Assembly: GCF_964204645.1 (NCBI RefSeq)
Contig: NC_134027.1
Coordinates: 789,501-849,500 of the forward strand
DNA length: 60,000 bases
Source of the DNA: Tubulanus polymorphus
Taxonomy: Eukaryota; Nemertea; Palaeonemertea; Tubulaniformes; Tubulanidae
Direction: 5' to 3'
Positions 1 through 11,841 of the stretch are shown one piece after another. The translations under genes and the position numbers were made by a program. Below the pieces are notes generated by a model, which saw nothing but the letters and a program-made list of their open reading frames with translations, made no database searches and had not been told where the DNA came from. The first letter of the stretch is position 1; every line of letters starts with the position of its first letter.

Positions 1-1491
1 TGTGTACGAATGTTTTCAATATTTCTGAACCAAATCCAACATTCATGTTTGGATATATAGATCCATATTTTTGCAATTCTTAAAAACCGGTAACTGCCTA
101 ATTAGGTATGAAAATAAAGGTGCCAAACTGTAGCCTATTAGGCGGAGTCTACTGCATAATGAATACCACTTTAAAATGGCTGTGCATGGAATTTTGTTGG
201 TCTGAATAAATCAATCGCTGGTGTAAGATGAATTGTACATTCTAGGTAAGTTATGTAATGAATATGTGGAGTACCGATAGGCCTATTGCTGACAATGAAT
301 GAATTACAGCCATTTGTGGTGATAGTGAAATATTGTTCTTCAAAATGAATGTTTTTTATATGTAGTGAGTGTTGTTTCTGAAGGTGCAGTAGCGGGCAGT
401 GTTGTGTGAAATGGTTTTTACTGGTTTTAGATTCAGCGAAGTGAAATTATTTATGTCGTTTTTCTGTTTTAATTCATGCTGTAAATAGTTTAAACAATAA
501 AATATTAAAAAATCAGTCATAATTTTATCTTCATTTTTGACAAAATATAATATGTTATACACACTTGCCTCATGTTCAGAGGAAATAAAATGCAAATTCT
601 CCCACTTATCGTGGATGGAGTGTGGCCCTGTATGCAATCAAAAAGTGTTCTACAAAATAATTGAATAGGTTTCTGAAGTGTGGACAAATTTTTCACTCAT
701 CCAATTGAAAAGTAATTACTGAATAAAAGGGATTATCGATCAATTTTTTGTTTACAGCGCGACATCTGTGTTAAATTAGATCTTTTATCGTTGCAAAGTT
801 TCCATTTCAATTGGTTGATAAATGAAAAGTTATCATGCGTGTTATTCCAAAGAGGTTCCCAGATTTTGAAAACAAGGGTCATGGGTAACAATTCCATTGA
901 TTATTCATTATAATGTATAGTTTTTGTCACCTGGAACCTGGTACGTCATCACCCCCCAGACAAAAATCAAGTGTATTTTTGATTCATGATTTGCTACCAA
1001 AATTGATTGTCGGTAATTGTAGGATGTAATTTATTACAATCAGTAGTTCCAGTAATGAATTAACAAAAGTGTTAGTCGCCAGCAACTAGCAAAGTACCCG
1101 TCCACATACAGCGTTGGTTCTGAAACATATAAGTATATAAGACATAAAAATACCATTATTAAAAATTGTATTGAAAGATTCAATTATCAGCCTCACTTAT
1201 GATATACTGTCGACTTATCGTTATTATGTAATGGATGATGCAAATTATGAGAGCGGTAAAAAGTGTAGTTACAACAGCGTTAGTCGTACAACCATATCGT
1301 ACAACCAGTGACATTATCACTTCTCACAAAATAACTTTGTTCATTCTTCCATCACGTCACATTCACCTATTGGATAACTGCATCATTTTATAGGTTAATA
1401 TCTAGAAATACGATAATTATATGCGAACATGTCATTATGTCATTTATGTGTAATATGCATGATCCTTAATGTTTTTTTTTTTTCATTCCAG
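1..1491. other. non-coding, probable intron or intergenic sequence
   Basis: This is AT-rich sequence with no open frame that looks coding. It ends in a strong polypyrimidine tract and AG at 1472-1491, which is the splice acceptor of the next exon. I see no repeat array or RNA gene in it. Confidence 0.5.
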
Positions 1492-1849
1492 ATTTAGACA
1501 TCATTGAAAACATCCAAAATGACCAGTCTGAATCAGCCCGCAGAGCACTTCCAGCATTACGAGATACTTATAAAAGGTTAGCATCTATCTGCAGGCCTCA
1601 GGAACCAACTCCTCCAGAAATCGTTCCACCTTTTGAGTTGGTTCCTTTGCAGGAGGTGGACCCTGCTTCTCCCGTAAATGTGGAGCAGGAGGTCGCCCCT
1701 GCAGTGGTGACCCCGGCAAAGGCGCCACAGCTTCAGACGCCCGCCCAGGCATCGACATCGGGCGCTCCAGCGAGGCCACCACCTTCCCCGCTGTCGAGCG
1801 CAAGAAAGGAAAAAATTGCGCAAGAAAGGAAACCACAGCAAAGACAACG
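1492..1849 (+). CDS. internal exon of an unrecognised protein, Pro/Ala/Gln-rich
   Basis: A T-run acceptor (ending AG at 1491) opens an exon that reads without stops for 119 codons and ends in front of a GT donor at 1850 (phase 2). The first third has a helical look (residues such as SESARRALPALRDTYKRLAS). The rest is low-complexity, rich in Pro, Ala, Val and Gln, and ends in a basic Gln/Arg stretch. The local GC content is clearly above the flanks, which supports coding. No domain is recognised. The first two bases complete a codon begun in an exon outside the window. The next exon may lie beyond the satellite, because the exon starting at 28578 has a compatible phase. It could be a nuclear linker region, but that is a guess. 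Confidence 0.5.
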
Positions 1850-2185
1850 GTAATCAATTTCATTTCATTTCTTGTGTGTGAAACCATCACCATCTGGATC
1901 AGTGATCAATGCATGAATTTATGAGTTCATAATTGAACAAAGGATAGAATAGAAAAATGCAAAAATCTGCAAAAATGCAATGATTGAGAATCGCTGATAA
2001 AGAAAGTATAAAATAAAGATCTTGGATTGGAAAGTTTGTTGTTATCACATCAGTGATCAGGTTTTATGGATTGATATTGATCTCTACTGATTCTAACGAT
2101 CACCAGGATCAAGGGTTCCCGGTTGAGTTCAACATTCTTGTTAATAGATAGTCTTCATTAATCTCTTGTTGAAATCAATAAGGCA
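1850..2185. other. non-coding
   Basis: This follows the exon donor and is AT-rich intron-like sequence. I see nothing in it. Confidence 0.4.
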
Positions 2186-2362
2186 TATGAGAGAGGAGGT
2201 CTGATATATGAGAGAGGAGGTTCGGGGAATATGAGAGAGGAGTTTATGGAGATATGAGAGAGGAGTTTATGGAGATATGATAGAGGAGTTTAGAGAGATA
2301 TGATAGAGGAGTTTAGAGAGATATGATAGTGGAGTTTAGAGAGATATGATAGAGGAGATGGT
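2186..2362 (+). repeat. 23-bp purine-rich minisatellite, about 7 copies
   Basis: Copies of a unit containing GATATGATAGAGGAGTTTAG follow one another with small changes. The leftmost copies are more divergent. The array is strongly purine-rich on the plus strand. Confidence 0.9.
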
Positions 2363-3379
2363 CTAAAAGGAAAATTGTTAAGTTCATAACAATCGAGCAA
2401 CTCAGTAATAGACACCGCTCTGATAAAGTAACTCATAGTCCTCGATTGGGGTCTAACTTGCAGGAATTGCATTTAGCCATTGAAATATGGTTGATGGAGC
2501 GTGGAATTGTTTCCATGTAGGCGAGCAATGCATAAAACACACGTCAGATAAATGGCTGTTGAGAGTGAATTATCAATAGATTTAAGAAATCTACGCTGAA
2601 GTTGTTTTCAAGAGGTCGATTACTCATATAGCAGTTAATCAGATCAGGTTCTCAGGTGCTTCCTTGGTCCCCAAAAATGGCATAAGTTGTATCAAAGTAT
2701 GTGATATAACCTACTAATTGATTACATGAAAAGAGGCTATTTGTAGTTTCTCAGCCACTTTGCAGTTATTGTTGTGAAGAGGTCACAAAATCCAAACTAA
2801 AACCAGCATCATCAATTGATTTCTACTGACTGAGATTCAGTCATACTGCTCATGTCGAACAGTTTGTTGTATTTTTGTGGTTCCAGTTTCTCATGTTCCA
2901 AGATAGAACAAAATTCCCAAACTTTGAGTCCTTCAGTGCTGAAATTCCAATTTACTACAAATTTCCTATTTCCCAATTTCAATTGAAATTCCAATTTACT
3001 ACGAGTTTCCTAATCTTAACTTTCCAAAAGTTTGAATTTTTCCTAATATATCTCTCGGTGAAGATTTCAGTCCAGTTCTCAAAATTAATTACGGTTTTTG
3101 AATATCTGCAAAATATGATTAATTATTTTCCTGGTTTCATTTTTTACTATTGCCCAAAATCATATTTTATGTGAATTATTATCGCTATTATTGGATTCTT
3201 TCAATGATGTTTTAGTTCGATATTATGATTGATCAAGGTGATCCATCTAAATCTATTGCATTGGTATAAATTATGAATTATTCATATCTGCAAACATTTC
3301 ATTGATACTTCTAAACTAGTAATTCTGAAAACACTCTAAAAACTATTTTACCCGTATTTTTAAGACAATTCTAGAAAGT
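2363..3379. other. non-coding, AT-rich
   Basis: I see no credible exon. A short direct duplication around AATTCCAATTTACTAC occurs at about 2940-3005 and accounts for the weak opposing open frames there. Confidence 0.4.
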
Positions 3380-3830
3380 ATTTTAAATTATCTCAATTTC
3401 AAAGTATCCATAACATGTAAAACTATTTTATCTCAATTTTAAAAAGATTGAAAAAACTATTTTATATCTGAATTTAAAAATACCTGTGATATCTAAAAAC
3501 TGTTTTATCTGAATTTTAATCTTTTAAAGAAACTATTTTATATCTGAATTTTAAAATACCTATGATATCTAAAAACTGTTTTATCTGAATTTTAATCTAT
3601 TAAAGAAACTATTTTATATCTGAATTTTAAAATACCTATGATATCTAAAAACTGTTTTATCTGAATTTTAATCTTTTAAAGAAACTATTTTATATCTAAA
3701 TTTTAAAATACCTATGATATCTAAAAACTATTTTATCTGTATTTTAATCTTTTAAAGAAACTATTTTATATCTGAATTTTAAAATACCTATGATATCTAA
3801 AAACTATCTAATCTGAATTTTATACTATTT
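3380..3830 (+). repeat. 76-bp AT-rich tandem repeat, about 4-5 copies
   Basis: The spacing between successive AAACTATTTTATATCTGAAT motifs is 76 bp. Copies are near identical in the centre and decay at both ends. Confidence 0.85.
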
Positions 3831-4714
3831 CATTTGTATGTATTTTATCTCAAAGTATCTTTTTAAACTATTTCATTTGTATATATTAAAAAATTTTTTT
3901 TGTTTATATTTAAAAACTATTTTATTTGTTTATATTTAAAAACTATTTTATTTGTATATATTCCTTTTAGAACAATGATTTATTTGTATTTCAATACTAA
4001 CCAAAAGATCAATTTGATGAAATATTTTATATTTGACAATCACTGTATATATTCGAACCCCAGTGATTTTATGAGAATGGAATAACTGAAGGTCCAGGTT
4101 TTATCACCGAATACTCTTTGACACAATTACGTGGTCCACAACACAGATATAAATAGTGGTTATATAAAAGGCCCATGTTGTATATAGTGCGCGCATAAAG
4201 AGCTTTTACTCGTAGTTGATATAGGCTTTGTAAATATGAAATGTGATTGAGAACTTTTTCTCATACTTTCTTTACCTTTTTTCTTATAGCTTTTTTCAAT
4301 TTTCTATTAGCTACAGAAAATCCACTCATTTTCAGTCGGCGTTTCACAATAATGGAATGCGATAAATAAAAAAAACGGTCCAAGTGTATTTTTCATATGA
4401 TATTTTCAGCATCTCGACGTATGAAATTGACATAGATTATTGAAGCGTAGATTCACAAAATCACTACTAGGTGGCGTGTCAGATTATTAGTTCAATGACA
4501 TCAGATAAATATAATAATATAACCACTTGTAGTACAAACAGTAACGACAAACTTTATTTTCCTGCACAATATAGAACCTCTGATAAACTGAGCGTCAATT
4601 TATCTTATGATATGATAAGTTACACTCAGGTTATTAATCAATAATCCCGTTTAAGATCTCATTATTTTATGCAGTTCAGAGATTTTCACTGAATAAAATA
4701 GTAACATCTTAGAA
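3831..4714. other. non-coding; TATA-like motif at 4161-4171
   Basis: This is AT-rich with no coding signal. A TATATAAAAGG motif at 4161-4171 and a TATAAATAG just upstream resemble a core promoter, but no gene is seen downstream on the plus strand. Confidence 0.35.
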
Positions 4715-5095
4715 TGAGATGAACTGAGGGTAAATTCATCATTGTTGAAATTACTCTCAGGATCATCATTAAAACAATGAATGAACTGAGGGTAAATTCA
4801 TCATTGTTGAAATCACTCTCAGGATCATCATTAAAACAATGAATGAACTGAGGGTAAATTCATCATTGTTGAAATTACTCTCAGGATCATCATTAAAACA
4901 ATGAATGAACTGAAGGTAAATTCATCATTGTTGAAATTACTCTCAGGATCATCATTAAAACAATGAATGAACTGAAGGTAAATTCATCATTGTTGAAATT
5001 ACTCTCAGGATCATCATTAAAACAATGAATGAACTGAGGGTAAATTCATCAGTGTTGAAATCACTCTCAGGATCATCATTAAAACAACGAATGTT
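4715..5095 (+). repeat. 62-bp tandem repeat, about 6 copies
   Basis: A unit marked by AACTGAGGGTAAATTCATCA and ending in CATTAAAACAAT repeats every 62 bp, with one to three differences per copy. Confidence 0.9.
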
Positions 5096-5369
5096 TAAAA
5101 TATTTTAGTGTTAACACCAGTTTCAACTACCCCCTGTTTTCTTGTTATTGATAATTACATCAGGAGTTATAGAATAGATGATTTAACTTTATTGTTAGAT
5201 GAACTTGCACTGTCTTAATTAGATTAATTAGTAATGAATTAACTCTCAAGTCATTGATATATAATCTTTAATGTTAGCTTAATTTTAAGGATCTAAGGCA
5301 TGGTGTTCCTGCACCCCTTGTTTTTATCTTTTTTCACGGCTTTCAAGGTTCTCGTACACATTTCATGCA
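5096..5369. other. non-coding
   Basis: This is AT-rich sequence between the 62-bp array and the foldback element. I see no feature in it. Confidence 0.4.
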
Positions 5370-5771
5370 GCTTTTTCATTCAATATCAATATCATCCTCA
5401 GTTGCCAGGTTTTAATTGTCATCTGTCGAAGCTCATGCCAACATAAACCCCGGCTGCCAACTCTTCATTGGTCTATTACATTGCTCAAGATTTCTTGGGT
5501 AGACTGGTTACCACTGAGCGGCCACCAGTCTTTATATCTAGTCAATCAGATGCCTTGTTTTTCGCCGGCAGATTCGCTACACATCTGATTGACTAGATAT
5601 AAAGATTGGTGGCCGCTTAGCAGCAACCTGTCGACCCGAGATATCTTGGACAATGTCAGAGACCAATGAAGGGTTTGTAACCAGGGTTTGTGTAAGCGTG
5701 AGTGCCGGTGGGCGACAATAAAACCCTGGTGATTGAGGATGTATCGATGTACATATCAACACACAAAAAGC
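5370..5771. mobile_element. long foldback (inverted-repeat) element
   Basis: The arms at about 5370-5552 and 5582-5771 are imperfect inverted copies around a 29-base spacer. The inner 35 bp are almost perfect (CATCTGATTGACTAGATATA against its complement) and identity falls outwards. No transposase frame is present, so a MITE or foldback element is the best reading. The overlapping open frames on both strands follow from the symmetry and are not genes. A long hairpin RNA would form if this were transcribed. Confidence 0.75.
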
Positions 5772-6214
5772 CAAACATAATAGGCGGCATTATTATTGGG
5801 AGGTGCACCTGGCCTAATATACCGCGCGGTAAAAACCACTCTTTCTGTGGTTGTGTAGTACCAGTAATTGATGATCATCGAGTGAGTGATTGGCCTGGCC
5901 CAGTTATTCCAATCTGAAATCACTTGGGTTCCCATTATGATTGACATATATATGATATTTCATCAAAATGATCGACACATTTTATCTGTGCTAACACTAT
6001 ACTTGTACGTAATGTAACTTTTTGAATAGCTTTTTATTTTTATATATAATATTCCTTTTTAGATTTTTCATTGATTTTGAGTTCTATTTGTTTATATTTT
6101 TTAAGATATCTGTCAAACTTTGGATTTTAATGATTATTTCAAATATGATCTTTTAAAAACCTTTTTAATTTTCTAAACTTCATAATATCTATACATCAAA
6201 TCGAACTATTTTAG
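5772..6214. other. non-coding, AT-rich
   Basis: I see no coding signal, RNA gene or array. Confidence 0.4.
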
Positions 6215-6605
6215 TGCAAATTTTGATAAAGATTTAATTGATAATTAATATTCAAAACAACAGAATGAATGCATTCAATCTTAGTTTGATACTGATATCA
6301 CTTGTTGCATCTATTGTTTTAACGAGATTTGAACCTATAAGATTGAAGCATTGATATTATTTCATTGCATTAGTCCCGCCTCCTCATTTATGGCTGATGG
6401 TTGATTTCAGATTTACAGCTCCTGATTACATTAATATTAATTCAATGCTACGTTATGTTTTGTTAGTTTATCTCATATAAACGTTTTCAAAGATGACTTG
6501 TAGAATTAAAATTGCAGAGGTTGAAATAATTATAGAATTTTATAGAATTGTCTAAAATACCTAGTAACATATAAGTAGTATAGCTAGTGTTCCTCTGTTT
6601 ACAAG

Positions 6606-6885
6606 TTGTCCTGTAGTACCACGTTAAACTGCCTCTTTTTAACAATACGTTTTATCCATACATTTTATCAGTGATTTTTATCTATTTGTCCTGTAGTACG
6701 ACGTTAAACTGCCTCTTTTTAACAATACGTTTTATCCATACATTTTATCAGTGATTTTTATCTATTTGTCCTGTGGTACGACGTTAAACTGCCTCTTTTT
6801 AACAATACGTTTTATCCATACATTTTTTCAGTGATTTTTATCTATTTGTCCTGAGGTATGACGTTAAACTGCCTCTTTTTAACCC
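6606..6885 (+). repeat. 80-bp tandem repeat, about 3.5 copies
   Basis: The unit carries ACGTTAAACTGCCTCTTTTT and TTATCCATACATTTTATC, with a period of 80 bp (for example 6606 to 6686). The same unit is present in about 6.5 copies at 9328-9845. Confidence 0.9.
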
Positions 6886-7211
6886 CTTCTTTTTCTACCT
6901 CTATCCTTTCCCTTTCTACCTCTATCCTTTCCCTTTCTGTCTCTATCCTTTCCCTCTCTGTCTCTATCCTTTTCCTCTCTCTATCCTTTCCCACTCTATG
7001 TTCTTTCCCTTTGTCTCTAACCCACTAACTCTCTTCCTCTTTCTCTAACCCACTAACTCTCTCCCTCTTTCTCTAACCCACTAACTCTCTCTTCCTCTCT
7101 CTCTAACCCACTAACTCTCTCCTCTCCTTTCTTCCTCTCACCGCTCTCCTTCATCCCTTCTCTCTCCCTTCTCTCTCTCTCCACACTCTCCTCTCTCTCT
7201 CTTTCTCTCTC

Positions 7212-7243
<32 letters not shown>
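6886..7243 (+). repeat. homopyrimidine tract with a CT-rich minisatellite
   Basis: This is almost pure C/T on the plus strand. It contains repeats of CTCTAACCCACTAACTCTCT and ends in CTCTCTTTCTCT runs. The open frame on the other strand (Arg-Glu repeats) is a composition artefact. Confidence 0.9.
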
Positions 7244-7245
<2 letters not shown>

Positions 7246-7490
7246 TGTAAATATTGTAAATATGTAGATAGTAGTTTTTATTTCTCTTGTAAATATTGTA
7301 AATTTGTAAATAGTAGTTTTTATTTCTCTTGTAAATATTGTAAATTTGTAAATAGTAGTTTTTATTTCTCTCTTGTAAATATTGTAAATATGTAAATAGT
7401 AGTTTTTATTTCTCTTGTAAATATTGTAAATATGTAAATAGAAGTTTTTATTTTTCTTGTAGATATTGTAAATTTGTAAATAGTAATCCA
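7244..7490 (+). repeat. 42-bp AT-rich tandem repeat, about 6 copies
   Basis: The unit CTTGTAAATATTGTAAAT followed by a TAGTAGTTTTTATTT segment repeats at 42-bp spacing (7244, 7286 and so on). It recurs at 10186-10430. Confidence 0.9.
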
Positions 7491-7790
7491 TTTCTTTTTA
7501 TTAGTGTATATATATATATTTATGATTTTAATTTTTTTCTGTATATTACATTCTGGAATATTTTCTTTTTTAAACAATTATTTGTACATTTTAAAGAAAA
7601 CGTTTAAAATTTTCAAACTTAAAATATTTATTTTTTAATTGAAACTATTTTAGAGGCGATTTTAATCATTTCCATCGGAACACACGTTATTCAATACAAC
7701 AAAATGAATGCATTCAATCTTGGTTTAAAACTATTACGTTCACTTTTTACATACATTCGTAACATTAGATTAGTCCCTCCTCCTTTTGAT

Positions 7791-8029
7791 TTAATATTTG
7801 AAAGAAGATTCTAGTTAAGCATATAGTAATAAGCGTATTACATCGAAGACATTTTGTCACAGGCTGAAGAGCATTTTATATCATATGTTAAGAAATAAGG
7901 ATTGGATTGATGTTGCTTCCTGTGATCTCTGATCTGTTAGCTTGCAAGTGTATTTAACCATCACTTGTTTGTAAATGACTGTGCAAATTTTCCCCTCACT
8001 GTTCGCTGTTCACTTCATTGGTTGCAGCT
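7791..8029. other. non-coding
   Basis: This is sequence between the duplication and the 70-bp array. I see no feature in it. Confidence 0.4.
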
Positions 8030-8516
8030 ATGAACAATCATCTCATTGATTGTGCATACTTTCCCCTCACTGGTTTGCGATATAATTCCCCCTCACTGGT
8101 TGCAGTTCACTCCATTGGTTGCAGCTATGAACAGTCATCTCATTGATTGTGCATACTTTCCCTTACTGGTTACAGTTCACTCCATTGTTTGCAGCTATGA
8201 ACAATCATCTCATTGATTGTGCATACTTTCCCTTACTGGTTACAGTTCACTCCATTGGTTGCAGCTATGAACAATCATCTCATTGATTGTGCATACTTTC
8301 CCTTACTGGTTACAGTTCACTCCATTGTTTGCAGCTATGAACAATCATCTCATTGATTGTGCATACTTTCTCTTACTGGTTACAGTTCACTCCATTGTTT
8401 GCAGCTATGAACAATCATCTCATTGATTGTGCATACTTTCCCTTACTGGTTACAGTTCACTCCATTGGTTGCAGCTATTAACAATCATCTCATTGATTGT
8501 GCATACTTTCCTCTCA
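8030..8516 (+). repeat. 70-bp tandem repeat, about 7 copies
   Basis: The unit with CTCATTGATTGTGCATACTT and TCCATTGTTTGCAGCTATGA has a period of 70 bp (for example 8202 to 8272). The left copies are divergent and the central ones nearly identical. Confidence 0.9.
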
Positions 8517-8927
8517 CTCCTGCCTTTACCTTCTTCAAGTGTAAATAAATGTGACATTTACTGAATTGTTGGTGACAAACAACACTGATTGCTGCTTTAG
8601 TTGATTACGGGTGGTTGATTACTGACTGCATCTCATTGGTGTCGCTGATAACTGCCATAAACTACATCTCTCCTTTGGTGTATGTGAAAATGTAAAACAT
8701 TCACATTTTCATCATTATATTTGAATATACAGTCACCCTGTGATATATCTTAAATCTTCGGTTGGTGATTCCATGTATACTGGCAAATCGTGATACTCAA
8801 TCATGTTTGCATAATTGCGATTTTCCGTTTTAAACGTGCTGTCCTGTGATAGCTACATAAATGTATCAATCTTCGGGTGGTGGTTCCATGTATACAGATG
8901 CTGGCAAATTACCTCATCACGTTTGCT
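8517..8927. other. non-coding; distant relative of satellite unit A at its left end
   Basis: At about 8510-8600 the order CCTTCTTCAAGTG, then TGTGACA, ACTGAATTGTTGG and AACACTGATTGCTG follows the order of landmarks in unit A of the macrosatellite, with many changes. The rest holds a short diverged duplication (about 8755 and 8870). Confidence 0.4.
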
Positions 8928-10153
8928 CAAATTTTGATATAGATTTAATTGATAATTAATATTTTTAATTCTATCGAATAATTTTAATATTCAAAACAAC
9001 ATCCAATCTTAGTTTGATCCGGATATCACTTGTTGCATCTATTGTTTTAACGACATTTTAACCTTGGAGCATTGATATTACTTCATTGCATTAGTCCCGC
9101 CTCCTCATTTATGGCTGATGGTTGATTTCAGATTTACAGCTCCTGATTACATTAATATTAATTCAATGCTACGTTATGTTTTGTTAGTTTATCTCATATA
9201 AACGTTTTCAAAGATGACTTGTAGAATTAAAATTGCAGAGGTTGAAATAATTATAGAATTTTATAGAATTGTCTAAAATACCTAGTAACATATAAGTAGT
9301 ATAGCTAGTGTACCTCTGTTTACAAGTTGTCCTGTAGTACAACGTTAAACTGCCTCTTTTTAACAATACGTTTTATCCATACATTTTATCAGTGATTTTT
9401 ATCTATTTGTCCTGTGGTACGACGTTAAACTGCCTCTTTTTAACAATACGTTTTATCCATACATTTTATCAGTGATTTTTATCTATTTGTCCTGTGGTAC
9501 GACGTTAAACTGCCTCTTTTTAACAATACGTTTTATCCATACATTTTATCAGTGATTTTTATCTATTTGTCCTGTAGTACGACGTTAAACTGCCTCATTT
9601 TAACAATACGTTTTATCCATACATTTTATCAGTGATTTTTATCTATTTGTCCTGTGGTACGACGTTAAACTGCCTCTTTTTAACAATACGTTTTATCCAT
9701 ACATTTTATCAGTGATTTTTATCTATTTGTCCTGTGGTACGACGTTAAACTGCCTCTTTTTAACAATACGTTTTATCCATACAATTTATCAGTGATTTTT
9801 ATCTATTTGTCCTGTGGTATGACGTTAAACTGCCTCTTTTTAACCCCTTCTTTTTCTACCTCTATCCTTTCCCTTTCTGTCTCTATCCTTTCCCTCTCTG
9901 TCTCTATCCTTTTCCTCTCTCTATCCTTTCCCACTCTATGTTCTTTCCCTTTGTCTCTAACCCACTAACTCTCTTCCTCTTTCTCTAACCCACTAACTCT
10001 CTCTTCCTCTTTTTCTAACCTACTAACTCTCTCTTCCTCTCTCTCTAACCCACTAACTCTCTCCTCTCCTTTCTTCCTCTCACCGCTCTCCTTCATCCCT
10101 TCTCTCTCCCTTCTCTCTCTCTCCACACTCTCCTCTCTCTCTCTTTCTCTCTC

Positions 10154-10187
<34 letters not shown>

Positions 10188-10640
10188 TGTAAATATTGTA
10201 AATATGTAGATAGTAGTATTTATTTCTCTTGTAAATATTGTAAATTTGTAAATAGTAGTTTTTATTTCTCTTGTAAATATTGTAAATTTGTAAATAGCAG
10301 TTTTTATTTCTCTCTTGTAAATATTGTAAATATGTAAATAGTAGTTTTTATTTTTCTTGTAGATATTGTAAATTTGTAAATAGTAGTTTTTATTTTTCTT
10401 GTAGATATTGTAGATTTGTAAATAGTAATCCATTTCTTTTTATTAGTGTATATATATATATATTTATGATTTTAATTTTTTCTGTATATTACATTCCGGA
10501 ATATTTTTTAATTGAAACTATTTTAGAGGCGATTTTAATCATTTTCATCGGAACACACTTTATTCAATACAACAAAATGAATGCATTCAATCTTGGTTTA
10601 AAACTATTACGTTCACTTTTTACATACATTCGTAGCATTG
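8928..10640 (+). repeat. right copy of the 1.6-kb direct duplication
   Basis: This is the counterpart of 6215-7790. It has about 6.5 copies of the 80-bp unit (9328-9845), a pyrimidine tract (9846-10185) and the 42-bp array (10186-10430). The larger size comes from extra 80-bp units, as expected of array expansion after duplication. Confidence 0.85.
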
Positions 10641-11329
10641 ATACCATTACATTAAATTAACAATCATCTCATCGATTGTGCATACTTCCCTTCACTGGTT
10701 TGCAGTTTTCAGCTTTGGTTTTCATGATGATAAATGCTGATTTTATCATTGGCTCTGCGCTAACAGTTATCAAAATGTTTGAAGCCTTTGCCAGACGTCT
10801 TGTGGGTTCGATCTCTCTAAGAAAAAGCTAAAAGGGTTTCGATTGGAATACAGTTTGTCTCCTCCAGCAACAAACGTCCATAGTCTAGAATAGACTGATT
10901 TGCATTTGTAAAAAAGCTTTGATAGGTGTATCGCTACATTTCCTACAAGACTTCTCTCTCTCCTCTCTCATCACGAAAAAAGTAAGACACAAATCTGAAA
11001 GTTAAGAGTTATAAAAACACTGTGGATGAATTTTTGCTAAATCAATTGGTGGTAATGAAAGTTAAAGTGTTACAAAACACTGAAAGTTGGTGTCTTGAAA
11101 CAATGATGAATATAATGAAACATTGATAGATGTACTGATCTTGCGGTTGTTCTACCTCCTTCCTCTGCTACGAGGTGATATATCGTGCCGTTTTTATATA
11201 CAATATCAAAATCATAGACAATTAAAATCTTGTGGTGGCATGGCTTTTGTTCTCTATAAATCTTGGTAATGGCCTTGCTATCAAATGAGTATCAAATACA
11301 GAAGATACTCCTTTCTTCTACTTTAAAAA
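10641..11329. other. non-coding, with diverged short repeats
   Basis: No gene is seen. From about 11030 onwards a roughly 60-bp motif (AAATCAATTGGTGGT, then GTGTTACAAAACACT) appears and recurs at 11700-11840. Confidence 0.4.
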
Positions 11330-11841
11330 CGGCAAATACTGTTGTTTGCTACTGCATGTTGCTCATTCCACTCTGTTCTAGGGGTGATATTGAGTTTTGG
11401 AGACTCTTCTCCTTCCCTTGCCTTCTTGAATTGTCAAATAGATGTGACTTACAATACTGATTACTTCCTTATTTGAAAAACTACATGTCGCTGATGCTTG
11501 CTATCATTCAACTCTGTTTTGGTTGTGATATTGAGTTTTAAACGTTGTGTTAGGTGTACATGCCTCCTCTCCTCTCTCTCCTCTCTCATCAACAATTAAA
11601 TAAGACACGTATTGTTTGTATACATTTAGTTCTTTGCTGTGGTTTCCTCAATAGAAAAGTTTGAAATTGCTCATTGAATGCAGCGCATTTCAAACTATGG
11701 ATCAATTACTGCTAAATCAATTGGTGGTGATGAAAGTAAAGTGTTACAAAACACTGTGGGTAAATCACTGCTAAATCAATCGGTAGTGATGAAAGTTAAG
11801 TGCTACAGAACACGATGGGTAAATAACTGCTAAATCATAAC
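11330..11841 (+). repeat. decayed unit-A copies at the left edge of the macrosatellite
   Basis: Segments at 11340-11460 and 11490-11545 keep the unit-A order (CACTCTGTT, GGGGTGATATTGAGTTT, TCTCCTTCC, CTTCTTGAATTGTC, ACTGATTACTTCC) with heavy divergence. They are followed by 60-bp repeats that end in the first intact CTGATGACCTCC of the array. Confidence 0.6.

Larger units (their letters stand above)
6215..7790 (+). repeat. left copy of a 1.6-kb direct duplication
   Basis: This segment recurs at about 8928-10640 in the same order: an AT-rich lead, an 80-bp array, a pyrimidine tract, a 42-bp array, and a closing segment with CAAAATGAATGCATTCAATC. The two copies differ mainly in the number of inner repeats. 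Confidence 0.85.

Noticed and set aside
7138-7491. Open frames of 117 codons at 7138-7491 and 10080-10433 (minus)
   Set aside because: They are translations of the pyrimidine tract (Arg/Glu runs) and the 42-bp array, with no coding character.
2186-10430. CRISPR-like arrays
   Set aside because: The repeats are contiguous minisatellites without unique spacers, and the context is eukaryotic.
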